The translations under genes were made by a program, and so were the position numbers. This document shows, piece by piece, positions 35,888 to 44,440 of a stretch of 64,000 bases of DNA; position 1 is the stretch's first letter, and every line of letters starts with the position of its first letter. Source of the stretch: Bacillus_BD sp963787345 (GTDB lineage Bacteria > Bacillota > Bacilli > Bacillales > Cytobacillaceae). Location: positions 310,001 through 374,000 of the forward strand of contig CAWBCW010000027.1 of assembly GCA_963787345.1 (NCBI GenBank), given 5' to 3'. The notes beneath the pieces were generated by a model. That model saw only the letters and a program-made list of their open reading frames with translations, ran no database searches and was not told the DNA's origin.

Positions 35888-37462
35888 CTATTTCGTACTT
35901 AATTCTTGGTTTCTAAGTTCAATTCTCCGAATTTTCCCTGACGACGTTTTTGGAAGTTCCTCAACAAATTCAATTTTACGTGGATATTTATAAGGTGCTG
36001 TTATTTCCTTCACATGAGTTTGAAGAGTTTTTATTAATTCCTGACTCTCCTCCACCCCTTCTTTTAAAATGACAAATGCTTTCACAACATTTCCGCGAAT
36101 ATGGTCAGGACTTGCCACAACTGCACATTCTTTTACAAGCGGGTGCTTAACAAGCGCATCTTCCACTTCAAATGGTCCGATTGTATACCCTGAACTAATA
36201 ATCATATCATCGCTTCTACCTTCAAACCAAAAGTATCCTTCTTCATCCTTTTTGGCCCTATCACCTGTTACATAATAATCGCCACGATATTGGTTAGCTG
36301 TTCTTTCCGGGTCTTTATAATACTCTTTAAATAACGCAGGAGTTTCTTTGTGTACCGCAATGTCTCCTACTTCTCCTACTTCACAAATTTTTCCTTCGTC
36401 ATTAATAATTTCGACTGTATTTCCTGGTGTTGGTTTCCCCATTGAACCTGGCTTTAATTCCATATCCTTTGTAATCCCAACTAATAAAGTATTCTCTGTT
36501 TGTCCATATCCATCGCGAACCTTTAATCCAAAATGCTGATAGAAGATATCAATCACTTCTCGGTTTAATGGTTCTCCAGCCGAAACGGCGCTATGAATAT
36601 GGGATAAATCGAAGGAAGCTAAATTATCAACCTTTGCCATTAATCGGTATTCTGTCGGTGTACAGCAAAGAACATTTACATTATACTTTCCAAGTAACTC
36701 GAGGTACTTTTGCGAGTCAAACTTTCCTTGGTAAGAAATTCCAGTAGCACCTGAACCTAATACAGCCAAAAATGGGCTCCAAATCCATTTCATCCACCCA
36801 GGTCCTGCTGTTGCCCATACAGTGTCTCCTTCATTAATACAAAGCCAATGAGGAGCAGCAGTACGTAAATGCGCATATGCCCAAGCATGGGTATGAACAA
36901 CCGCTTTTGGATTTCCTGTAGTCCCTGATGTATAAGATAAAAACGCCATATCATTACAGTTCGTATCAACCATTTCAAGTTCTTCAGAAGCGTTAATCAT
37001 CGCCTCTTCTAGTTGCGTCCATCCTTCAACATTTTTTCCTAGAACAAATTTATGGATATCATTCAGTTGTTCAATTCCCTCAAACTCACTTATATTTGGA
37101 TAATCACTGATGACTGCTTTTACATCTCCATGAGTGATACGGTATTGTAAATCTTTCGTACGAAGCATTTCCGAACTCGGAATAACGACAAGCCCGAGCT
37201 TCAATGCGGCTATGTATATTTCATAAGCCTCTATTAAGCGAGGAATAGTGATCAGAACAACATCGCCTTTTTTGAGGCCACTCTCTAAAAATACATTTCC
37301 AAATCGATTTGCATTTAGCATTAAGGAGCGATATGTAATTTCTTTCGTTTTTCCTTCTTGATCTTCCCATTTAACCGCAACTCTTTTATCATCTTTTGCA
37401 TATTTCTCAATTTCCATTACAAGATTATATTGCAATGGAGCAATTAAATCTTCTCTTTTCAT
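35888..37462 (-). CDS. ytcI: Acyl-CoA synthetase (YtcI/MbcS-like)
   Basis: A 524-residue ANL-superfamily ligase that activates a carboxylate with ATP to the acyl adenylate and then to the CoA thioester. AMP-binding motif FLSYTSGTTGNPKAVVHTHA, DGYGQTENTLLVG, YVTGDRAKKDEEGYFWFEGR and the C-terminal lysine in LPKTSSGKIRRIELR are intact. It belongs to the medium/branched-chain acid group (MbcS-like) rather than acetyl-CoA synthetase proper, judging from length and N terminus. The substrate is not certain. GGAGGCG precedes the ATG. Confidence 0.88.
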   Translation of the reverse strand: MKREDLIAPLQYNLVMEIEKYAKDDKRVAVKWEDQEGKTKEITYRSLMLNANRFGNVFLESGLKKGDVVLITIPRLIEAYEIYIAALKLGLVVIPSSEMLRTKDLQYRITHGDVKAVISDYPNISEFEGIEQLNDIHKFVLGKNVEGWTQLEEAMINASEELEMVDTNCNDMAFLSYTSGTTGNPKAVVHTHAWAYAHLRTAAPHWLCINEGDTVWATAGPGWMKWIWSPFLAVLGSGATGISYQGKFDSQKYLELLGKYNVNVLCCTPTEYRLMAKVDNLASFDLSHIHSAVSAGEPLNREVIDIFYQHFGLKVRDGYGQTENTLLVGITKDMELKPGSMGKPTPGNTVEIINDEGKICEVGEVGDIAVHKETPALFKEYYKDPERTANQYRGDYYVTGDRAKKDEEGYFWFEGRSDDMIISSGYTIGPFEVEDALVKHPLVKECAVVASPDHIRGNVVKAFVILKEGVEESQELIKTLQTHVKEITAPYKYPRKIEFVEELPKTSSGKIRRIELRNQELSTK

Positions 37463-37557
37463 TCTTTCGCCTCCAAATCATTTGTTATCCATCATATCAC
37501 AACTTCATTTTATTTTTATATATTTTTCACCTGATAATATGACCTAGTACTATTTTT

Positions 37558-37833
37558 TTATATTAGACATAATGAAAGGAGCGAGAGATATTCCCGCTCC
37601 TTGTAGCCATTCTTATTTATTTTTATTTTTATTCGAGTAAATCCGCCGTTTAATTGTTGTTCAGCCATTTGAACTAAGCGTTTTGTAATTTCTCCACCAA
37701 CAGAACCGTTAGCACGAGAAGTAGTTTCAGCACCAAGGTTTACACCAAATTCAGAAGCAATTTCGTATTTCATTTGCTCAAGAGCTTGTTCAACTCCTGG
37801 TACTAGAAGTTGATTTGAGTTGTTGTTTGGCAT
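37558..37833 (-). CDS. sspA: Alpha/beta-type small acid-soluble spore protein with a read-through tail
   Basis: A DNA-binding spore protein that protects spore DNA. The family blocks MKYEIASEFGVNLGAETTSR and ANGSVGGEITKRLVQMAEQQ are perfect, including the germination protease site around EIASEFG. Normal members end after about 65-72 residues; here the expected end is GGFTR at residue 67. The frame instead continues 24 more residues (IKIKINKNGYKERE...) through what looks like the gene's own terminator. Deleting one T at 37632-37633 restores CGA TAA. A strong AAGGAGGTG site precedes the ATG. Whether it is sspA, sspB or another paralogue cannot be decided. Confidence 0.88.
   Translation of the reverse strand: MPNNNSNQLLVPGVEQALEQMKYEIASEFGVNLGAETTSRANGSVGGEITKRLVQMAEQQLNGGFTRIKIKINKNGYKEREYLSLLSLCLI
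37574..37602 (-). terminator. Terminator of the SASP gene, overlapped by its extended frame
   Basis: A minus-strand stem of GGAGCG and CGCTCC flanked by a TTT tail. It falls inside the extended reading frame of the SASP gene, which supports a frame lesion. Confidence 0.7.
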
Positions 37834-37952
37834 GTGTTCTTCACCTCCTTGTGAGTATAGAATGTGTCGAACTACATGACTTCATACAACAACCTCGTTG
37901 GTAAATTTAAGCATATATTTCACAAAAAAGCAAGCAACTCAAATTTATTAAT

Positions 37953-39158
37953 TTAGAAAAGATCATCAAAAGCATCAACCGTATTGCTTTGCGGTCTAAT
38001 TAAGATAGATTCTATTCCATCAACAGCTTTTTGAATATATGGTTCAAAATCAAAGTAGCTTTCATAATAGCTGACTTTATCTCTTTTTGGTTTTGTTTTT
38101 GGGGAAGATGGGACAAATATTGTGCAACAATCCTCAAATGGTCTTATTGAAATTTCATGAGTTCCAATCTCTTGTGATATTTGAACAATATCAGATTTAT
38201 CCATCATGACAAGCGGTCTTAATATCGGTGTATTTGTCACTTCATTAATTGCATACATACTTTCAATTGTTTGACTTGCTACTTGTCCAAGACTTTCCCC
38301 TGTTACAATAGCTAGTGCTTCTTGTTTTTGCCGAATTGCATCTGTAATTCGTAACATCAGTCTTCTCGTAGTCGTCATCGAATAGTTTTCAGGAATTTGT
38401 TTTTGAATAATCTGTTGTATTTCCGTAAACGGCACGATATGCAGCATGAAATGACCATTATAATTAGCTAATTTCTCCGCTAAATCGAATACCTTTTGTT
38501 TTGCCCGTTCACTTGTAAAGGGTGGACTGAAGAAATGGACACCCTCTATTTCTAATCCCCTTTTTAAAGACAAATAACCAGCTACAGGACTGTCAATTCC
38601 ACCAGAAAGCATCAGCATTGCCTTTCCGCTGGAACCAGCCGGTAGTCCTCCTGGCCCTTGGAAGCTTTGACATGAAATATAAATTGCTTCCGCTCTTATT
38701 TCAACAACCATATTAATATCTGGATTTTTCACATCTACCTTTAAATTTGAGACATTATGTAAAATGTGGCCGCCAAATTCATGATTTAATTCAACCGTAT
38801 CCATAAAGTACGTTTTATCGGCACGTCTCGTTGAAATTTTAAACGTTTGTCCTTTATGATAGACTTCTTTAAAAAGAGCTAAGACAGCATCTTTCATTTC
38901 ATCTAAGTCTTTACTTGTTTTAATCACTGGGCTAAAGGATTGAATACCAAATACACCCTTTAAACGTTCACAGATTTGTTTGCCGTCCTCACCATTTAAA
39001 ATGACATAAGTCCGATCGCGGTTCCCTTTTATTTTTACATTCGGAAAGTCGTGTAAGACTCCCCTTATACTATTACTTAATTTTTCAACAAATTTACTGC
39101 GATTTCTTCCTTTAGTAGAAAGTTCACCATAGCGAATTAATATTCGGTCGTAATTCAT
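37953..39158 (-). CDS. thiI: tRNA 4-thiouridine synthase ThiI
   Basis: A 401-residue enzyme that uses ATP and persulfide sulfur to make s4U8 in tRNA, and in some organisms supplies thiazole sulfur. The N-terminal ferredoxin-like and THUMP domains cover about residues 1-165. The PP-loop is LMLSGGIDSPVAGYLSLKRG. The rhodanese domain found in E. coli ThiI is absent, as normal for bacilli. The stop of the upstream cysteine desulfurase is two bases before this ATG, so the sulfur donor and acceptor are co-translated. Confidence 0.95.
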   Translation of the reverse strand: MNYDRILIRYGELSTKGRNRSKFVEKLSNSIRGVLHDFPNVKIKGNRDRTYVILNGEDGKQICERLKGVFGIQSFSPVIKTSKDLDEMKDAVLALFKEVYHKGQTFKISTRRADKTYFMDTVELNHEFGGHILHNVSNLKVDVKNPDINMVVEIRAEAIYISCQSFQGPGGLPAGSSGKAMLMLSGGIDSPVAGYLSLKRGLEIEGVHFFSPPFTSERAKQKVFDLAEKLANYNGHFMLHIVPFTEIQQIIQKQIPENYSMTTTRRLMLRITDAIRQKQEALAIVTGESLGQVASQTIESMYAINEVTNTPILRPLVMMDKSDIVQISQEIGTHEISIRPFEDCCTIFVPSSPKTKPKRDKVSYYESYFDFEPYIQKAVDGIESILIRPQSNTVDAFDDLF

Positions 39159-39159
39159 T

Positions 39160-40299
39160 TTATTTCATTACCTTTCTAAGTACGTCAATTGTTTTCTCAA
39201 TAGCTGTAAGAGCTACCTTCACTTCTTCTATCGTATTTGAATAGGACAAACTTATCCTAATCGCACTATTTGCACGATCTTTCGGAATCCCCATTGCCTT
39301 CAATGTACTGCTAATCGTTTTTTGCTTTGAAGAACAGGCAGATGTTGTGGATACATAAATTTCTTTTTCCTCAAGCGCATGAACAAATACCTCAGATTTT
39401 ATCTGTGGTACGGAGAAATTAATTATATGCGGAGCTGATTCCTCTGGTGTATTGATCATCACTCCTTGAATTTTCGCTAATCCTTGCTTAAATTCATTTG
39501 AAACGTTTAGTAAGTGATGCTTTTCGTGTTCGTATTTTTCCATGATCATTCGTAATGCCTTAGCAAGACTGACGGCCCCTGCTGTATTTTCAGTGCCGCT
39601 TCTCCATTTACCTTCTTGACTCCCACCATGAAATAACGGATTTATTTTAACCCCTTCTTTCACGAATAGCAACCCCGTTCCTTTCAAACCATGAAACTTA
39701 TGCCCTGACATCGTGCATAAGTCAATATGGCACTTTTCCATATGAAGTGGTACCTTGCCCAGCCCTTGAATATGGTCAACATGAAATAAGGTGTTTTCTT
39801 GCTTATTGACGACTTTGCCAATTTCTTCTATTGGTTGAATGGACCCGACTTCATTATTCACATGCATGACAGATACGAGGATAGTATCATCTCTCAAGGC
39901 ATGTTCAACCTTTTTAGGATCAACAACCCCATTATGATCAGCCTCAATGATCGTTACGGTGAAACCATCATCTTTCAATTGCTTGAACACTTCACTTACT
40001 GAAGCATGTTCAATATTTGTCGTTATAAGGTGGCGTCCCTTACTTTTATTGGCGAATGCAGCACCTTTAATCGCCAAATTATTTCCTTCCGTACCACCTG
40101 ATGTAAAAATAATCTCTTGCTGTTTTACCGACAGTAGTTCGGACACTTGTATTCTTGCCATTCGTAACAACTGCTCCGCTTTTCCACCAAAATTATGAAG
40201 GGAGGAAGGATTACCAAAATAATCAGATGAAACCTTTACAAATGAATTTAAAACTTCTGGGAATGGTTTGGTTGTAGCGCTGTTATCCAGGTAAATCAT
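39160..40299 (-). CDS. Cysteine desulfurase (IscS/NifS-type)
   Basis: A 379-residue PLP enzyme removing sulfur from cysteine as enzyme persulfide. The PLP lysine lies in LCTMSGHKFHGLKGTGLLFV and the reactive cysteine in YVSTTSACSSK. It opens MIYLDNSATTKPFPEVLNSF. It is paired with thiI, so its main job is probably tRNA thiolation (B. subtilis nifZ) rather than general Fe-S assembly. CGAGGAGGG precedes the ATG. Repeat copy 40405-40524 sits just upstream, where B. subtilis has braB. Confidence 0.94.
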   Translation of the reverse strand: MIYLDNSATTKPFPEVLNSFVKVSSDYFGNPSSLHNFGGKAEQLLRMARIQVSELLSVKQQEIIFTSGGTEGNNLAIKGAAFANKSKGRHLITTNIEHASVSEVFKQLKDDGFTVTIIEADHNGVVDPKKVEHALRDDTILVSVMHVNNEVGSIQPIEEIGKVVNKQENTLFHVDHIQGLGKVPLHMEKCHIDLCTMSGHKFHGLKGTGLLFVKEGVKINPLFHGGSQEGKWRSGTENTAGAVSLAKALRMIMEKYEHEKHHLLNVSNEFKQGLAKIQGVMINTPEESAPHIINFSVPQIKSEVFVHALEEKEIYVSTTSACSSKQKTISSTLKAMGIPKDRANSAIRISLSYSNTIEEVKVALTAIEKTIDVLRKVMK

Positions 40300-40404
40300 C
40301 GAATCCCTCCTCGTGTACGTATATTTATATTTATCAAATTTGCCCGCCGAATTTGCATACAGATATAATACCCGCGCTTACTCGGTAAATTACCTTAAAA
40401 AAAT

Positions 40405-40524
40405 CCATGACATCCGCCGGTGGCTCAGGCTTTTCAGTGAATTTGAACCCCCATTGAATCAAAGAACATTTTGCATACATCCCCCAATTTTTTAAGTGGG
40501 GACTTTTGCTGAATGAAGTTAAAT
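40405..40524 (+). repeat. Dispersed structured repeat family A, copy 2 (left-truncated)
   Basis: It shares CATCCGCCGGTGGC, TTTGAACCCCCATTGAATC, TTTTGCATAC, a right stem CCCCA/TGGGG and the end ACTTTTGCTGAATGAAGTTA with copies at 17471 and 44251. The left stem present in the other copies is not visible. The right stem differs in sequence but keeps pairing. Confidence 0.72.
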
Positions 40525-40554
40525 ATTAACATAGTCGAGCCCATTTGAAAAATA

Positions 40555-40587
40555 AAAGACAAAAGGTTTGCCTAATGGCAAACCTTA
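40555..40587 (-). terminator. Terminator of ezrA
   Basis: An AAGGTTTGCC/GGCAAACCTT stem overlaps the ezrA stop codon, followed on the minus strand by TTTGTCTTTTAT. Confidence 0.75.
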
Positions 40588-42282
40588 TACTTCAACTAAA
40601 TCTTCTATTTGATTTTCAATTTTCTTTAGTATATTTGGTTCAATTCGTTCAACCGCTGCAACTGCTTGTTCTAAAGCTTCTTTATAATCATAAGATCGGA
40701 AAGATTTTTCAGCTTCTTGCAAACCTTGATTTACCGCAGGATACTTACTTCTATAGCGATTACCATACTGGATCACTTTTTCAGCTAACGTAACAATTTC
40801 AAAGAGATCTTTTGTTTTTTCAGTCATATTTTCAACTGTTAAAACGGCTACCTCTAAAAACTCTTTAACAACCGGGACATCTAATGGCATTTCATTTAAC
40901 TTACCAATTACTCCATTAATACTTTCATGAGCCTCCATCATTATGTTTTCAAACTCCTGAGGGATGCCAGGAATATTACTCTTGGAAATTTGCCGGATCG
41001 TTTCAGCAACTTGCTTCTTTAATTGGGCTACTTTTTCACGAGCTTCAATCTCATCTTTGCGCAGCATCTGAATTTTTTCCGCAAAATCTTCCTGATCTGC
41101 TACGATGGTTTCTAGCGCTTCTTTTACACTCGTAAACTCAACCTGTAAATGTGAAAAGGCCGCTTGATTAGCATTCATATTATTTTCAATCAGATCGAAT
41201 CGAGTAAACAACTGGTCAAGTTGATTGGATAGTTTTTCAATGATATCCAAATACGAATCATGTAAATGATAACTAGATTGAACTTGATTAAATTCGTTAC
41301 TTAATTGACGATTTACTTCTTTAGCCGACTGAAGTTTTTCTAATATTTCACGATCATTCTTTTGGATTTCATGCTTCGCTAAAACTTCTTTCTCCAATAA
41401 ATCATATAGTTGTTCAATAGATTGTTTCCACTCTTCGACCTTTTCTTGAATGTCATCAATCTCCATTGTTTCAAATTCATTTAAAATTTGTGGCAGCTCT
41501 TGTGAAATTCTGTCTTTCTCTCGTCCAACCAAAATATGATCCAACACGTATCCTTGAGAAAGCATTTCACGATATCCCTCCATTAATTCCACTAACAAAT
41601 TAGGTATAATCGATTGACATTCATTTAATAAATTCGGAATGGAATCCATGTCCTTTTTCGTCTTCATTAATTCTTCTTGAATATTTAACACAATTTCGCG
41701 AGCAGCTAAATAGTTTCCATTAGCCGTATTTTCATCAAATAAATTAAAAAGCTGGGAAATACCTTCTAATTTCTCTTCAAGAGGCTTTTCCATTTTTCCA
41801 TATAAGTATCTATGAGCCAACAGCCTTTTCTTGCATTCTCGATAGTTTTCTTTCAATACATTCATTTCAGTTCGATTTTTTTCTTCACTGCCTACTAGCT
41901 CCTCTAATTCTTTGAGCAGCGTGTTAATCGTATCTTCGACCTTTGAAAGCGTCGTATTTGCTTCCTCTTGGACTTGTTTCGCCTTTCTAAAGCGATACTT
42001 ATCAATATGTTCTTCCATATCAAATAATAATTCTTCAATATCCGGTAATTGGGTTGAAACGATTTCGTCCCACACGCCTCTCCACCGATCAAATCGTTCT
42101 TCCGTCTCACCGTTCATATTTAATCGTTTCACCTTTTGCATCTCATCAAGTACAGGGCGGTTCGTAATATCCATCTTCCAAGCTTCTAGACGATCCGTTT
42201 CCTTATAATACTTTTTCTTCATAAAAAATCCCGCTAGGAATATACAAATTAATACTGCAATTCCACCAATTATGTATTCCAA
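40585..42282 (-). CDS. ezrA: Septation ring formation regulator EzrA
   Basis: A 565-residue protein with one N-terminal membrane helix (YIIGGIAVLICIFLAGFFMK) followed by about 540 residues of nearly continuous helical, glutamate-rich repeats, as in the spectrin-like EzrA family. It modulates FtsZ ring assembly and couples division to cell-wall synthesis. It starts with TTG after a GGGG site. The gene is monocistronic. Its place between iscS/thiI and hisJ agrees with B. subtilis. Confidence 0.95.
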   Translation of the reverse strand: MEYIIGGIAVLICIFLAGFFMKKKYYKETDRLEAWKMDITNRPVLDEMQKVKRLNMNGETEERFDRWRGVWDEIVSTQLPDIEELLFDMEEHIDKYRFRKAKQVQEEANTTLSKVEDTINTLLKELEELVGSEEKNRTEMNVLKENYRECKKRLLAHRYLYGKMEKPLEEKLEGISQLFNLFDENTANGNYLAAREIVLNIQEELMKTKKDMDSIPNLLNECQSIIPNLLVELMEGYREMLSQGYVLDHILVGREKDRISQELPQILNEFETMEIDDIQEKVEEWKQSIEQLYDLLEKEVLAKHEIQKNDREILEKLQSAKEVNRQLSNEFNQVQSSYHLHDSYLDIIEKLSNQLDQLFTRFDLIENNMNANQAAFSHLQVEFTSVKEALETIVADQEDFAEKIQMLRKDEIEAREKVAQLKKQVAETIRQISKSNIPGIPQEFENIMMEAHESINGVIGKLNEMPLDVPVVKEFLEVAVLTVENMTEKTKDLFEIVTLAEKVIQYGNRYRSKYPAVNQGLQEAEKSFRSYDYKEALEQAVAAVERIEPNILKKIENQIEDLVEV

Positions 42283-42654
42283 TGTTATGCCCCCTGTTCT
42301 TCTCCGAACCAGTTAAATATGATATATAGAATTTTGTAGCAATTTTTAATCTTATTAAAAGAATCACAAACATAAACAAGTTGTAGATACTGTTAAGTAT
42401 GTGGATGTAAGAAGTTATCCATTATAGTCGAGGTAATAAATTCCACTTTGAGGCCTCGTACATATTCTTTTCAATGATTTTATGATACCATGTAAACGAT
42501 ATTTTTTGACTAATAAAATCAAATTTTTTCTTATTGACCATTGTTATTTCCTCTCAACTTTGTCAAAACAAAACATTTATTACATAAACAGCATGATTCT
42601 ATTAAAGCACAAAAATTAGCAATTGTTAAAATATATATTAAAGGAGTTGCAAAA
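42283..42654. other. Divergent intergenic region between ezrA and hisJ
   Basis: An AT-rich stretch of 372 bases that must hold the promoters of ezrA and hisJ. I see no convincing hexamer pair, hairpin or small gene. The open frame beginning at 42541 is not used, because hisJ has a clear start at 42655. Confidence 0.4.
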
Positions 42655-43461
42655 ATGGTAAAAAAAGATGGTCATATCCATACTTATTTTTGTCCGCATG
42701 GTACAAAAGATTCTTTTGAAGATTACATTGAAAAAGCGATTTCTCTCGGGTTCGAGGAAATCTCATTTACAGAACACGCTCCTCTTCCAGATGGGTTTGT
42801 TGATACAACACCTACACAAGACAGCGCTATGAGTGCAGATATGCTCGATTTATACTTCGAGAACATTCAAATTCAAAAAGAAAAATATAAAGGCAAAATC
42901 AAAATCAATTGTGGTCTCGAAGTCGATTTTATCGAAGGTTACGAAAATGAAATCAAAAAAGCTTTAAACAGCATTGGTTCAAAGCTTGACGATGCTATAT
43001 TATCCGTACATTTTCTCAAAAACGGTGGAAAATATGATTGTCTAGACTATAGCCCACAGCATTTTGAACAAATGATCTATGAATATGGTTCTATCGAGAA
43101 GGTTTACGAAAAGTATTATGAAACAATCCAAATGTCCATCACCAGTGATTTAGGCATCTATAAGCCCAGCCGAATTGGACATATTACATTAGTTCATAAA
43201 TTTCAAAACCGCTTTCCTTATTCTGGTAATGAAAAACCTATTCTTGCTCATATACTAGAACTCATAAAAAAATACGGCTGCTCTTTGGACTATAATGGTG
43301 CTGGTACCGCTAAGCCGCTTTGCCGTGAACCCTATCCTCCAAATTGGGTTATCCAAAAAGCGATCCAGTTACAAATCCCGTTAGTATACGGTTCTGACGC
43401 ACACCAAGCAAAAGAACTCGGCCAAGGATTCGAAGAAATGCAAGTCTATTTCAATCGTTAA
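42655..43461 (+). CDS. hisJ: Histidinol-phosphatase (PHP family)
   Basis: A 268-residue phosphatase of the PHP superfamily, exactly the length of B. subtilis HisJ. It removes phosphate from histidinol phosphate in histidine synthesis. Metal-binding motifs are DGHIHTYFCPHG at the start, FTEHAP, LEVDFIEGYE and YGSDAHQAKELG near the end. AAAGGAG precedes the ATG at 42655; the upstream 38 codons of open frame lack a binding site. Its TAA overlaps the stop codon of convergent refZ. Confidence 0.94.
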   Translation: MVKKDGHIHTYFCPHGTKDSFEDYIEKAISLGFEEISFTEHAPLPDGFVDTTPTQDSAMSADMLDLYFENIQIQKEKYKGKIKINCGLEVDFIEGYENEIKKALNSIGSKLDDAILSVHFLKNGGKYDCLDYSPQHFEQMIYEYGSIEKVYEKYYETIQMSITSDLGIYKPSRIGHITLVHKFQNRFPYSGNEKPILAHILELIKKYGCSLDYNGAGTAKPLCREPYPPNWVIQKAIQLQIPLVYGSDAHQAKELGQGFEEMQVYFNR

Positions 43462-44090
43462 CTTATAAAGACCTTTGATTGCAGATTATGTGGTATTAAT
43501 ATGCTTTCTACCCATTGATAGATTTCTTTTAAATATTTTTCTGCAAAATACTTCTCATGCGGAAAAATATGCAGGACTTCAGTCATATATTGACTGTTCA
43601 AAAATGGCATTGATAATAGACTCTTTAACTGTAGAATAAAATAATTAATATTGGTTTTATTAAATTCTTTCCTTAACATTCCTGTTTCTAGGATTTTGGT
43701 AAAACAATATCTCTCTTTTACAGAATAGGTTGACATCATTTCTCGGACGATTTGACTGTCTACTGAAAGCTCTCGTACAATAAATCGGGTTAAATGGCTG
43801 TTTTGATAATGAAAATTCACTAGATTTTCAATAACTTTTTTCAAACATAGAAATGCACCCTCATCAAGTTCAGCCATTCCCTTTTCTAATTGAATTAAAT
43901 AATTTTCATAATAAGCCATGAAGCAATATTCTAATAGGCCTTCTTTATTTTGAAAATAATAGGAAATGTTTGCAACATTTGCTTTTGCTTTTCCAGCAAT
44001 ATCACGTATTGAAGTTCCATGATATCCTTTTGTATTGAACAATGAAATTGCAGCCTGTACAATTGCTTCTTTTGAATTTTTTTTCACCAT
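43458..44090 (-). CDS. refZ: TetR-family forespore chromosome-capture regulator RefZ
   Basis: A 210-residue TetR-type protein. The helix-turn-helix is IVQAAISLFNTKGYHGTSIR and DIAGKAKANVANISYYFQNK, followed by a helical ligand/dimer domain. Its position between hisJ and dgcP matches B. subtilis yttP (refZ), which binds sites near the origin and acts on FtsZ and chromosome capture during sporulation. It ends overlapping hisJ. The gene is expected to be under early sporulation control, though no site was identified here. Confidence 0.88.
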   Translation of the reverse strand: MVKKNSKEAIVQAAISLFNTKGYHGTSIRDIAGKAKANVANISYYFQNKEGLLEYCFMAYYENYLIQLEKGMAELDEGAFLCLKKVIENLVNFHYQNSHLTRFIVRELSVDSQIVREMMSTYSVKERYCFTKILETGMLRKEFNKTNINYFILQLKSLLSMPFLNSQYMTEVLHIFPHEKYFAEKYLKEIYQWVESILIPHNLQSKVFIS

Positions 44091-44250
44091 TCACACCACA
44101 CTTTCAGTTTTCACCCTAAAATTCAACCATATTTCCATGCAATATAATAAAGATTCGACTTCTTTTCGTCGTTTCCTTTAATAAAAGCTCGACAAAAAAC
44201 TTGGATTTTCTAGATATTTCGAGAATCAAATTCACCTTGACGTATTTGCG

Positions 44251-44409
44251 CCCAGATTTTATCGAGATCGCTCGATAAATCTGGGCCATCCGCCGGAGGC
44301 TTTAACTGCATTGTGCCAGGGTTTGAACCCCCACTGAATGATTAAAAAAACTTTGCATTCATCTCACCACTTATAGAAGTGGGAGACTTCTACTGAATGA
44401 TGTTAAATT
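44251..44409 (+). repeat. Dispersed structured repeat family A, copy 3 (best preserved)
   Basis: A left stem of about 15 bp (CCCAGATTTTATCGAG with CTCGATAAATCTGGG, one bulged base, loop ATCG) is followed by CCATCCGCCGGAGGC. Then come GGGTTTGAACCC, CTTTGCATTC, a right stem CCACTTATAGAAGTGG, and the end GACTTCTACTGAATGATGTT. It lies between refZ and dgcP, where B. subtilis has ytsP. This is the reference copy for the family. Confidence 0.78.
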
Positions 44410-44410
44410 A

Positions 44411-44437
44411 AAAAGCTCCTCAATAGGAGCCTTTTTA
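44411..44437 (-). terminator. Terminator of dgcP
   Basis: A GCTCCT/AGGAGC stem with loop CAAT lies directly after the dgcP stop, with A-runs and T-runs on both sides. Confidence 0.75.
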
Positions 44438-44440
44438 ATG

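Noticed and set aside
44308..44340. T-arm-like GGGTTTGAACCC segment suggesting a tRNA
   Set aside because: No acceptor stem, anticodon arm or CCA-type end fits around it, and the same block recurs in the other repeat copies with changed pairing. It belongs to the repeat.
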